Shown here: positions 25,671 to 33,641 of the stretch, piece by piece
Position numbering within the stretch: position 1 is the first letter of the stretch
Layout of the letters: each line of letters begins with the position of its first letter
DNA from: Amphritea opalescens
GTDB taxonomy: Bacteria > Pseudomonadota > Gammaproteobacteria > Pseudomonadales > Balneatricaceae
Direction: 5' to 3'
DNA length: 64,000 bases
Assembly (NCBI RefSeq): GCF_003957515.1
Contig: NZ_RQXW01000016.1
Span: 1-64,000 of the forward strand
The notes under the pieces: model-generated
Told to the model about the DNA's origin: nothing
The model's database searches: none
The model's input: the letters and a program-made list of their open reading frames with translations, nothing else
Program-made: the position numbers and the translations under genes

Positions 25671-26807
25671 ATGAAATTTACCCATACAATAAAAGCCGCT
25701 GCCTTGGTTGGTATCGCGGGTACTGTTGCCCTGATGTCTGGTTGTGCGATGAGCCAATCGGGGGATCTCAACGGTATGAAAGGCGGTGGCCATGAATACC
25801 TGTTGACGGTGACCCGTCCGAACCAGTTGCATGTGATCGACACTGAAACCAATAAAATTGTGCGCAGCTGTGATGTGCCAGGCACCTTTGGTCAGGGTAC
25901 GGTTGAACCGTCTCCGGATGGCCGTATAGCCTATGTTGGCACCAATAAGTGGGAAGATGTGGTTGGCTTTGATATTACCAATTGCGATATCGTCTTCTCG
26001 GCGAAGCAATCCTACGACAACGTTACCGTTAAAAGCTTTGTATCACTGGCGGTTAGCCGAGATGGTAAAGAGCTGTATACGGTGCAAAACCCAACCCGTA
26101 AGTTGAATGATCGCTATGAAGTGATGGAACCTCAACTCGCGGTATATGACACCAGTGCTGGGTTGAATGCTAAGCCGATCAGAACCTTTCCGGTCGATCG
26201 TCAGATCACTAAGATCATGGCGATGGATACCGGTGAAGTGATTCTCGCCGGTAATGATGTGCAGGCGATTAATCCAGAAAACGGCGATATTCGTATACTG
26301 ACGTTGTTACAAAACTGGAAGCGGGGCGATAGTTGGACACAGCCTGATGCCTTTGCCATGCATACCTTAGGGGAGCAAGCGGATGAGTTTATCCTGCCGT
26401 ACTTCACCATTAAGTGGAACGGTGATCCGGGTGATATGGAGAAAGCTGAGTTCTGGTGGGGTATGAGCCGGGTTGATCTTAAAACCGGTGAGGTTGAACA
26501 GGGCGAAATATTGCCGTTTGAGTTTATCGTGTTCAACTTTATTACTGATCCGACCGATAGTAATATACTCTACGGAGCGTTTAATACGCTGTCCAAACAT
26601 GACATTCGCGAGAAAAAGACCCTCGCCGTGCATAATATGGAACATACCTATTACGACCTAAATATGACGCAAAACCGGACCATCTATGTGGGTGGTACTT
26701 CGAGTGATATCTCGATCCATGATCCTGATACATTGGAGAAAATTGGTTCAATCAAATTACCGGGTGATCAGTCTACCTCAGCCATGCGGATCGCATTTTT
26801 GAAGTAA
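25671..26807 (+). CDS. qhpB: QHNDH beta subunit (beta-propeller), set 1
   Basis: The seven-bladed propeller beta subunit, with YVTN-like repeats (NKIVRSCDVPG, DGRIAYVG, DGKELYTVQNP). The start was placed at 25671, 4-5 bases after AAGGAGG; an in-frame ATG at 25656 overlaps the qhpC stop. The N-terminus (KFTHTIKAAALVGIAGTVALMSGCAM) has basic residues, a hydrophobic core and a lipobox-like MSGC followed by Ala, so it may be a lipoprotein sorted to the outer membrane; cleavage by signal peptidase I after SGCA is the alternative. The paralog in set 2 has an ordinary signal without Cys. It ends just before a strong terminator. Confidence 0.93.
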   Translation: MKFTHTIKAAALVGIAGTVALMSGCAMSQSGDLNGMKGGGHEYLLTVTRPNQLHVIDTETNKIVRSCDVPGTFGQGTVEPSPDGRIAYVGTNKWEDVVGFDITNCDIVFSAKQSYDNVTVKSFVSLAVSRDGKELYTVQNPTRKLNDRYEVMEPQLAVYDTSAGLNAKPIRTFPVDRQITKIMAMDTGEVILAGNDVQAINPENGDIRILTLLQNWKRGDSWTQPDAFAMHTLGEQADEFILPYFTIKWNGDPGDMEKAEFWWGMSRVDLKTGEVEQGEILPFEFIVFNFITDPTDSNILYGAFNTLSKHDIREKKTLAVHNMEHTYYDLNMTQNRTIYVGGTSSDISIHDPDTLEKIGSIKLPGDQSTSAMRIAFLK

Positions 26808-26832
26808 GCTGACGATTGTTGTTCTGTTAAGT

Positions 26833-26860
26833 AAAAGGCTGTCCGGTGACAGCCTTTTTT
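26833..26860 (+). terminator. Intrinsic terminator inside the qhp operon
   Basis: AAAAGGCTGTC and GACAGCCTTTT form a perfect 11-pair stem with a CGGT loop and the stem ends in a six-T run. It stands between qhpB and qhpF, so most transcripts should carry only the structural and QhpD genes, with read-through giving low levels of the maturation proteins. Confidence 0.9.
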
Positions 26861-26891
26861 GTATTTAAAGCGAATAATAAAAAGAGTCAAC

Positions 26892-28637
26892 ATGATCAGA
26901 TGGTTAAGTGCAGCAATTGATGGGCAGGATCGAGGGCGGTTAGAAGAGGCGTTTCGTTGGCTCTACACCTTTGTTCGACCGCAATCAAAAGCGATAATTG
27001 GTTTAATGCTGCTGTCGGTGTGTTCCTCCGCATTGGTGTTGCTGCAACCCTGGCTGACCAAACTGCTGATTGATGAGGGGTTGCTGGCGAAAGATTACGG
27101 CATGCTAGTCACCATGGCGATCACGATGATCTTCGTCGGTATCTTCAGCACGGGTTTGTCGGGTGTCAGCCGTTACCTTCATACCCGTCTATCGGGCCGT
27201 ATTCTGTTTGCCCTGCGCGAACACCTCTATGAACATCTGCAAACCCTATCGCCACAGTTTTATGGTGGCCGCCGTATCGGCGATATTCTTTCCCGTCTCG
27301 ATGGCGATGTGTCTCAGATTCAACGTTTCGCCGTCGATAGTATGTTCTCGGCCTTAAGCAGCGTATTGGGACTGGCTGGCGCGTTCGCACTCTTGATAAC
27401 GCTTTCATGGAAACTCTCGTTATTAGTGCTGGTATTGATTCCATTAGAAGTGCTTTGGCTGCGTTGGATGCGCCGTAAAGTCGAACGACAGGCGCGGATT
27501 ATTCGTGAGCGTTCGGCCGATCTGAGTTCGTTTTTGGTGGAAACCCTACCGGCAATGAAGTTTATTCAGGCGGTGTCTCAAGAGAAGCGGGAATCGGGCA
27601 AACTACATAATCTCAGTAACCACTACCTGACTGATTTACTAAAATTACAGGTCACCGAATTTTTCACCCAAGCGGTGCCCGGCACCCTGACCTCGCTGAC
27701 TCGCGCCACGGCATTTCTGATCGGTGGTTATTGGGTGATTGAAGGGCAGTGGCAGTTGGGTTCTTTGATCGCGTTTTCGACCTATTTGGGGATGGCAACG
27801 GGTCCAGTACAAAGTTTGTTGGGACTGTATGTGGCGATTCAGCGGATGTCGGTGAGTCTCGATCGGGTGATGGATCTAAGACGGGCTGAGCCGGATATTA
27901 CCGCCCCTGACACGCCGGCTATCCTTCCCGACGACATGCAGGGAGAGCTGCAGTTTGATCGTGTGTGTTTTCGCTATCAAGATCGTGACGCCGCGATTCT
28001 GGATCATGCCAGTGTCATCATGCCCGCTGGCGGCACCATTGCGTTGACGGGGCCATCGGGTGTGGGTAAATCCACCGTGATCGACCTATTGATGCGTTAT
28101 TACGATCCGCAACAGGGGCGGATTCTGATCGATGGTATTAATCTGAAACAGCTCGCCCCAATGGAGTTGCGTAAGCGGGTGGCGTTGGTGAGTCAGGATA
28201 TCACGATGTTCCGCGGCACCTTGATGGAGAATATTCGTTATGCGTCACCCGTGGCCACCGATGCCGAGGTGTTAGCGGCGAGTGACGAAGCCCGCTTATC
28301 AGACCTAATCGCCTCGCTGCCGTTGGGCTTGGAAACTCCTTTGGGTGAGCGGGGCAGCCAGTTGTCTGGTGGACAGAAACAACGGGTGGCGATTGCCCGA
28401 GCGATTCTGCAAAAACCGATTATTTTAATTTTAGATGAAGCTACTTCAGCGGTGGATGAAGCCACTGAAACGGAAGTGATTGCCAACGTGAATCGTATCT
28501 TTAGCGGTAAAACACGCATATTGATCAGCCACCGGGCTTCAACGCTCAGCGGTGTAGACCTGCGTATAGAATTAAAAGATGGCCAACTCGTGGTAGAAAA
28601 TTCAGTGTCGGAGGTTGAATTAAATGGCATTAACTAA
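26892..28637 (+). CDS. qhpF: QhpF ABC exporter for the gamma-subunit precursor
   Basis: A 581-residue half-transporter of the ABC-B exporter type: six transmembrane helices (about residues 35-320) and a C-terminal nucleotide-binding domain with Walker A GPSGVGKST, signature LSGGQKQRV, Walker B IILILDEATSAVD and H-loop ISHRAST. In Paracoccus QhpF translocates the crosslinked gamma subunit with its leader to the periplasm. Start at the ATG at 26892 with AAAGAG upstream; a TTG frame extension reaches back into the terminator and is unlikely. It overlaps qhpE by 14 bases. As set 2 lacks a copy, it must serve both gamma subunits. Confidence 0.92.
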   Translation: MIRWLSAAIDGQDRGRLEEAFRWLYTFVRPQSKAIIGLMLLSVCSSALVLLQPWLTKLLIDEGLLAKDYGMLVTMAITMIFVGIFSTGLSGVSRYLHTRLSGRILFALREHLYEHLQTLSPQFYGGRRIGDILSRLDGDVSQIQRFAVDSMFSALSSVLGLAGAFALLITLSWKLSLLVLVLIPLEVLWLRWMRRKVERQARIIRERSADLSSFLVETLPAMKFIQAVSQEKRESGKLHNLSNHYLTDLLKLQVTEFFTQAVPGTLTSLTRATAFLIGGYWVIEGQWQLGSLIAFSTYLGMATGPVQSLLGLYVAIQRMSVSLDRVMDLRRAEPDITAPDTPAILPDDMQGELQFDRVCFRYQDRDAAILDHASVIMPAGGTIALTGPSGVGKSTVIDLLMRYYDPQQGRILIDGINLKQLAPMELRKRVALVSQDITMFRGTLMENIRYASPVATDAEVLAASDEARLSDLIASLPLGLETPLGERGSQLSGGQKQRVAIARAILQKPIILILDEATSAVDEATETEVIANVNRIFSGKTRILISHRASTLSGVDLRIELKDGQLVVENSVSEVELNGIN

Positions 28638-29343
28638 AGCCAATCCGGTGTTGATCGGTATCGTCGATAGCGGTTGTGGTTTTGCCGGATCGGCGACAAC
28701 GGGCAGCGATCGGGTGGTTGCCGCTCAGGGCTTTCAATATGATGAAGGTGTCGTGTTAACTCCGGCCGATGATGATCAGCTTGGGCATGGTTCTGCGCTG
28801 TTAGAGGTGATGGCAACCCAGGCTCCTGCAGCAAACTTTGCTATCGCCCAGATATTCCACGCCCGTTTAAGCACAACACCGGCACAGGTAGCCGCCGCCA
28901 TCGATTGGTTGGTGGAACAGAAGGTTGATCTTATTAACCTGAGTTTAGGGCTTCGTAATGACCGAGACCTGTTACGCATCGCCTGCGAAAAAGCGATTGC
29001 CGCTGGGGTGATCATCTGTGCCTCTTCTCCCGCCAAAGGGGACCCTGTGTATCCTTCGGCTTATCCCGGTGTGTTTCGTATGACCGGCGATGCCCGTTGT
29101 GAAAATGCCACTCAGTTGTCCTGTTTGAAAACCCAATATGCGGATTTTGGTGGTTATGTAAAAGCGGCCAACGGGGTGATCGGTGCCAGTGCGGGCTGTG
29201 CTCAGATGACCGGTCATATTGGCCGTTATTTGAGTGAAGGTGGAAAGGCTGAACGGGCGGCGGTCGATCACTGGCTGGAAAGTCAGGCGAGCTATTTTGG
29301 CGTCGAAGTACGCTTCCCGGCGGGAGTGAATAATGAAGAGTGA
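28624..29343 (+). CDS. qhpE: QhpE subtilisin-like leader protease
   Basis: A 239-residue minimal subtilase that removes the 28-residue QhpC leader. The catalytic triad is visible as Asp15 (GIVDSG), His55 (LGHGSALLEV) and Ser189 (GASAGCAQMTGH, in place of the usual GTSMAAPH). Where subtilisins have the oxyanion-hole Asn (AAGNE), this protein reads CASSPAKG (about residues 132-139), so that Asn seems missing. There is no signal peptide and no prodomain, consistent with action in the cytoplasm. It overlaps qhpF by 14 and qhpG by 11 bases, indicating translational coupling. Confidence 0.9.
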   Translation: MALTKANPVLIGIVDSGCGFAGSATTGSDRVVAAQGFQYDEGVVLTPADDDQLGHGSALLEVMATQAPAANFAIAQIFHARLSTTPAQVAAAIDWLVEQKVDLINLSLGLRNDRDLLRIACEKAIAAGVIICASSPAKGDPVYPSAYPGVFRMTGDARCENATQLSCLKTQYADFGGYVKAANGVIGASAGCAQMTGHIGRYLSEGGKAERAAVDHWLESQASYFGVEVRFPAGVNNEE

Positions 29344-30694
29344 ACAACATGGCGTGGCAAAGATTGTCGTGCTCGGAGGTGGCCCTGCTGGAGGAGCCAC
29401 CGCATTAGGGTTAAAAAAACTGGGTTATCAAGTCACCATCATCACTCAACCACGACCTTTTAAAGCGGTTGAGGGGATCTCGGAACGCGTGCTGGAAGGC
29501 TTACGTAATGCGGGCTTTCAACAGGCGCTCGCCAATTTACCAGCGGCGTCTCCACGGATGGCTAGTTGGAACGGTGAAACTAATAGTGCCAATACCGAAA
29601 GATTGATTAATCGTAGTGAGTTAGATCGAGGGATCGGGTTGGACCTGCAGGCCGCGGGCGTTACGGTTATTGATGGCCGTGTAGACAGAGTTAACTCAAA
29701 CGATGACGGTTATGCTATTTCGGTTAAGACTGATGCGGATGCGGATGCTGCTGCACAGCTGATCACCGCTGATTTTCTGGTGGAAGCGCGGGGCCGGAGT
29801 GCGCCCGGTGCCGGTCTTGAGCGCTTACGTGGCAGTGAAACGGTGTCATTGTTGCAGTATTGGCAGGGTGTGCCCTGTCAGCCACAGTCCGCCGCTGAGA
29901 GCTTTCAGGATGGCTGGGCGTGGATGGCGGCTTGGTCTGATGGCACCCGCTATCTACAGCTGACCTTTGATGTGGCTAGTGCTAATCTGCCGGATAAATC
30001 CCAGTTAATCGATCACTGTAATCGCATCTTACGGACACTGCCGAGTGCCGAGCCCTTTTTAGATAGGGCTGAGCCAAGCGGGATTATCCATGCCCGCACC
30101 AGCACGCCGATACTTTGCCGAGAGGCGGTGGGGGATAACTGGATCAGGGTGGGGGATGCGGCGATGGCTGTCGACCCACTCTCGGGTAATGGGATTTTTC
30201 AAGCGCTTTCCAGTGCCCTACAAGCGCCTGCAGTGATCAACACCCTGTTGCAGCAACCGGAACGTGCCGCGTTAGCGAAGCAGTTTTATCAACAACGGGT
30301 CGACCATCTATTCTACCGTTTTGCCCGTATTGGACGAGATTTTTATGCCTCTGAAGAGCGTTGGGATAATCCATTCTGGGTTACTCGACGACACTGGCCC
30401 GATAGCGAACCCTTGCATCAGGAAACCGATCCCGCGTCCTTGAAAATCGAGACGCTACCGGTGGTCAGTAACGGCTTAATTACCGCTCAAGAGGTGGTCA
30501 CGACCAATGATCAACCTCTCGGTATTTGGCATTTGAATGGGTTGGAGATGGCTCCGGTGGTGCGCGCCCTGCAACAGCGCGCAGCGGATGAGAATCCTCA
30601 AGACTGCCTGCAACAAGCATTAGGGCTGAACCCGCAAACCGCTGCAGGATTAACCCGTTGGCTTTACCAGAACCGGTGGTTGGCGACGGAGTAA
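29333..30694 (+). CDS. qhpG: QhpG FAD-dependent tryptophan hydroxylase for CTQ biogenesis
   Basis: A 453-residue class-A-like flavoprotein monooxygenase. The N-terminal Rossmann motif VVLGGGPAGGATALG (about 11-25), central Arg region, and the FAD motif VGDAAMAVDPLSGNGIFQAL (about 280-300) are clear. QhpG dihydroxylates the gamma-subunit tryptophan that becomes CTQ, and it acts on QhpC still carrying its leader. The gene overlaps qhpE by 11 bases and ends the operon. Set 2 has no copy, so this enzyme probably matures both gamma subunits. Confidence 0.92.
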   Translation: MKSEQHGVAKIVVLGGGPAGGATALGLKKLGYQVTIITQPRPFKAVEGISERVLEGLRNAGFQQALANLPAASPRMASWNGETNSANTERLINRSELDRGIGLDLQAAGVTVIDGRVDRVNSNDDGYAISVKTDADADAAAQLITADFLVEARGRSAPGAGLERLRGSETVSLLQYWQGVPCQPQSAAESFQDGWAWMAAWSDGTRYLQLTFDVASANLPDKSQLIDHCNRILRTLPSAEPFLDRAEPSGIIHARTSTPILCREAVGDNWIRVGDAAMAVDPLSGNGIFQALSSALQAPAVINTLLQQPERAALAKQFYQQRVDHLFYRFARIGRDFYASEERWDNPFWVTRRHWPDSEPLHQETDPASLKIETLPVVSNGLITAQEVVTTNDQPLGIWHLNGLEMAPVVRALQQRAADENPQDCLQQALGLNPQTAAGLTRWLYQNRWLATE

Positions 30695-30727
30695 AGGAAG
30701 GCGTCTGAGGAGCGGCCGACACCGAGG

Positions 30728-31201
30728 TTATTTTTGCTGTAGTTCCTCGGCAAGCTTGTTGCGAATCTCCATCAGCATCTGACCGTAGGCATTATTGCCT
30801 CGCATATCACGGCCGCTGCCCCAGAAATAGTCGTACTGGCTAACATCAGCAATGTCGATATCACCGCTGTCGAGCAGAGTTTGTGCGATATCGGGATGAG
30901 TACGGCATTTAATATAGGTACCACGGGTCATCACGGTGACTTTGACCTTATCCCAGTCGTTGCGTTTATTGTGCTGTTTACTTTTACCGAGCTTCATCGC
31001 GTCTGTTGGGCTGGGCGCTTGACGGATCTGCTCAGCGTATTGCGGGTCGTCAAACTTCATCGCTTGATAATAGTGTTCTACCGAAGGCCATGTGTATCCA
31101 TCCAACTCGAAGCTGTGTTTCGAGTAGGATGCCAATGGGTTATTCGGATCACTACGGTTGACTGTTAGGAGCTTTTTCTCTTCTTTGGGTTTAAAAAACA
31201 T
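30728..31201 (-). CDS. NADAR-family protein (YbiA-like, DUF1768)
   Basis: A 157-residue single-domain NADAR protein. Family marks are PLASYSKHSFELDG, SVEHYYQAMKF (about 41-51), the KLGKSKQHNKR stretch and YFWGSGRDMRGNNAYGQ near the C-terminus. Family members act on N-glycosidic bonds in riboflavin-pathway intermediates or remove ADP-ribose from guanine. It is convergent with qhpG and placed between the two QHNDH sets. No functional link to amine oxidation is known. The 311 bases upstream (31202-31512) hold only the terminator of the next gene. Confidence 0.85.
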   Translation of the reverse strand: MFFKPKEEKKLLTVNRSDPNNPLASYSKHSFELDGYTWPSVEHYYQAMKFDDPQYAEQIRQAPSPTDAMKLGKSKQHNKRNDWDKVKVTVMTRGTYIKCRTHPDIAQTLLDSGDIDIADVSQYDYFWGSGRDMRGNNAYGQMLMEIRNKLAEELQQK

Positions 31202-31461
31202 GTTTTTTCCAAGTTATTAAGCGCCTATGCCCAACAGTAATAGGGTCATATTAGAGCGAGTGCGCAAGTCGAGAGCGTATATCAGTCAGGCTCTTAACCT
31301 ATTAAATCAAAGAGATAAATTAACGGTTTTACGGCTTGATGGAAAGCGTTGTTTTGGCGCAGGGTAATGGTTGTTCGGTGATGCGAGGGATTTCGTGGTG
31401 AATAGCGATAAAAATGATGGAGGACAGCGGTGCTAGGTGTTGTTGCTCGATAACGAGAGTC

Positions 31462-31497
31462 AAAAAGAGCAGCAGATCACGCCGCCACTCTTTTTGT
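31462..31497 (-). terminator. Stem-loop terminator after the aldehyde dehydrogenase
   Basis: CAAAAAGAG and CTCTTTTTG form a 9-pair stem with an 18-base loop downstream of the minus-strand aldehyde dehydrogenase stop. The A-rich arm gives a U-run when read on the minus strand. Confidence 0.55.
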
Positions 31498-31512
31498 TAT
31501 AACTTATAAGGT

Positions 31513-33012
31513 TTAGATACTGATCAAGACCGATTTTATTTCGGTGTAATGCTCAATAACATCACTGCCCATCTCTCGACCTAGACCTGACTGTTTATAG
31601 CCACCGAACGGTAGAGCAGGGTCGAGTGCGGTATGGCAGTTCACCCACACTGAGCCGGATTTGATGCGAGGGATCATCCGGTGCACCTGCGATAGATTGT
31701 TTGACCAGATGCTGGCACCGAGGCCATATTGGCTATCGTTGGCGATACGCACCGCTTCTTCGATATCATCGAAGGGCATTGCGACCAGTACTGGGCCAAA
31801 GATCTCCTCCTGTACCACCGCAGAATTTTGGTCGACATCCACCATCACTGTTGGTTTAACGAAAAAACCGGGGCCGTCAATCGCGCCACCACCGGTGGTT
31901 ATCGTGGCGCCATTATCACGCCCTTGATCGATATAGTTACACACCCGCTGTTGTTGTTTCGCTGAGATGAGTGGACCCATCTGGGTATTGGGGTTTAGGC
32001 CCGCCCCGATGGTCATCTCTTCGGCGATGCTTGAGATATCCGCCACCACGTTATCGAAGTGTTTCTTGTGAACATAGAGGCGTGAACCGGCACAGCATAC
32101 CTGTCCTTGGTTAAAGAAGATGGCATTGGCCGCACCGGCTGCCGCCGTAGGGATATCGGCATCTTCTAAAACGATGGTGGGGGATTTACCACCGAGTTCC
32201 AGCGTCACCCGCGTCATGGTATCCATCGCGGCTTTACCGATTAGCTTGCCAACCTCAGTCGAGCCGGTAAAGGTGAGTTTATCCACATCGGGATGATGAG
32301 ACAGGGCGGCACCGGCTTCGATACCGGTGCCGGTAACAACATTCAAGACTCCCGGTGGATAACCTGCTTCTAGGGCCAGTTTGCCTAGCATCAGGGCGGT
32401 GAGTGGGGTTTCATCGGCGGGTTTCAGTACCACGGTACAGCCTGACGCGAGTGCAGGACCTAACTTCCAGCAGGCAAGCAGTAATGGAAAGTTCCACGCG
32501 ACAATGGCACCGACCACACCGACGGCTTCTCGGCGAGTATAACCATGGAACTGAGCATCCGGCATAAAGGGTACAGAGACATCAACACTACGGCCCTCGA
32601 TTTTAGTGGCAAAACCGGCCATATAACGCAGAAAATCGACACCAACGCGGATATCCACATGTTCTGCAACGGCGACATTTTTACCATTATCCAGGGTTTC
32701 GATTTCAGCCAGCAATCCCGCATTTTTCTCAATGAGATCGGCGAAGTTCCATAGCAGTTTTTGACGATCTACCGGCTTGATGCGGCTCCACTCTGAATCT
32801 TCAAACGTTTTGCGGGCCATTGCGACCGCTTTATCAATATCCGCCTTGCTGCCACTCGGTACGGTGGCTATCTGTTCGCCATTGGCGGGATTGATGACCG
32901 GTAGGGTACGACCATCTTCGGCATCAAGCCATTGGTCGCCGATCAAAAATTTATGCTGACGTTGGATAAAATCTAGCGCTTCTGTTGAAGGAGAGAATTG
33001 TGTTTCGCTCAT
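31513..33012 (-). CDS. peaE: Phenylacetaldehyde-dehydrogenase-like aldehyde dehydrogenase (PeaE/FeaB type)
   Basis: A 499-residue NAD-dependent aldehyde dehydrogenase: AWNFPLL cofactor stretch, FTGSTEVGK, general base Glu in LELGGKSP, catalytic Cys in NQGQVCCAGSR, and PFGGYKQSGLGRE at the C-terminus. The start was set at 33012 (MSETQF…), with AAGG about 9 bases upstream; the open frame runs 23 codons further without support. It is divergent from qhpA2, and its counterpart in Pseudomonas phenylethylamine (pea) clusters oxidises the aldehyde released by QHNDH. A consensus -24/-12 promoter lies about 100 bases upstream, so it is probably co-induced with set 2. Substrate assignment is by similarity and context. 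Confidence 0.88.
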   Translation of the reverse strand: MSETQFSPSTEALDFIQRQHKFLIGDQWLDAEDGRTLPVINPANGEQIATVPSGSKADIDKAVAMARKTFEDSEWSRIKPVDRQKLLWNFADLIEKNAGLLAEIETLDNGKNVAVAEHVDIRVGVDFLRYMAGFATKIEGRSVDVSVPFMPDAQFHGYTRREAVGVVGAIVAWNFPLLLACWKLGPALASGCTVVLKPADETPLTALMLGKLALEAGYPPGVLNVVTGTGIEAGAALSHHPDVDKLTFTGSTEVGKLIGKAAMDTMTRVTLELGGKSPTIVLEDADIPTAAAGAANAIFFNQGQVCCAGSRLYVHKKHFDNVVADISSIAEEMTIGAGLNPNTQMGPLISAKQQQRVCNYIDQGRDNGATITTGGGAIDGPGFFVKPTVMVDVDQNSAVVQEEIFGPVLVAMPFDDIEEAVRIANDSQYGLGASIWSNNLSQVHRMIPRIKSGSVWVNCHTALDPALPFGGYKQSGLGREMGSDVIEHYTEIKSVLISI

Positions 33013-33115
33013 ATTTATAAACCTTTTTATCGTTATATTCTTTGTGACCGAGGTCTGAAATCCTATACCGGCAATCCGCAACGCAGTGGGATGGCTATTC
33101 AGTAGAGTTGCTATC

Positions 33116-33130
33116 GCAAGGGCTGTGCCA
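33116..33130 (-). promoter_or_regulatory. Sigma-54 promoter of the aldehyde dehydrogenase
   Basis: Read on the minus strand this is TGGCAC-AGCCC-TTGC, a perfect match to the -24/-12 consensus with GG and GC ten bases apart. Transcription would begin near 33104, about 90 bases before the ATG. The enhancer-like repeat at 33208-33226 lies about 110 bases upstream of that point. Confidence 0.8.
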
Positions 33131-33207
33131 GAGTGATTAAATATAACTAACTTATTGTTTTATATTTGTTTGTTTGTGGTTTTTAATCGAGAGGCGGCAG
33201 CGTCTAA

Positions 33208-33226
33208 CTGTTTTACTCTGAGACAG
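33208..33226. promoter_or_regulatory. CTGT-N11-ACAG enhancer candidate, peaE side
   Basis: Inverted CTGT and ACAG half-sites separated by 11 bases, the TGT-N-ACA form known from AcoR-type activators. The same arrangement occurs at 33438-33456. A second short palindrome, ACTCTG-AGA-CAGAGT, overlaps it. The sigma-54 activator gene at 39992 is the candidate ligand. Confidence 0.5.
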
Positions 33227-33437
33227 AGTGTTAAAAAATAAGTCAGTTGGCAGGCTTGTTTGTACGATTGTTGTTCATGAAGGCGGTCTGTAGCGAATGG
33301 AATAGCTAGGCTATATGAGCGTCTTATAGAGTTGATTCGAGGATGAGCATGCAGGGCGTCGCATCGAGGCGGGTTCTTCTGCGTGACGTTTTTCTCGATC
33401 AGCTTTGCCGGTGAATACCGCAGGACCTATCTCGGTA

Positions 33438-33456
33438 CTGTTACATTTTTGAACAG
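33438..33456. promoter_or_regulatory. CTGT-N11-ACAG enhancer candidate, qhpA2 side
   Basis: A second CTGT-N11-ACAG inverted repeat, about 120-140 bases upstream of the expected qhpA2 transcription start. The spacer sequence differs from that of the 33208 copy, so only the half-sites and spacing are conserved. The rest of the 629-base divergent region shows no gene. Confidence 0.5.
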
Positions 33457-33551
33457 CGGTGTTGCGTAATAAAACACTCGCCACGCCGTTTATCTCTAGT
33501 GGTTTACCCTTATTTTTAGTTATTTGCTTGAAAACTATAGGGTTATTCTTG

Positions 33552-33568
33552 TTGGCACAGGCCGTGCT
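33552..33568 (+). promoter_or_regulatory. Sigma-54 promoter of qhp set 2
   Basis: TTGGCAC-AGGCC-GTGCT matches the -24/-12 consensus, with the invariant GG and GC exactly ten bases apart; only the first T of TTGC is changed. The start point would be near 33580, about 62 bases before the qhpA2 start. An activator of the matching class is encoded downstream of the same gene set. Confidence 0.78.
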
Positions 33569-33641
33569 ACATATTTTTATAGGTTAGAACTATGGGCGGT
33601 GTGAGGCTGCCCAATTAAATTAACAACAAAGGAGTCTGGCC

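Noticed and set aside
26859-26891. TTG start extending QhpF by 11 residues
   Set aside because: The TTG lies in the terminator U-run and has no ribosome site; the ATG at 26892 does.
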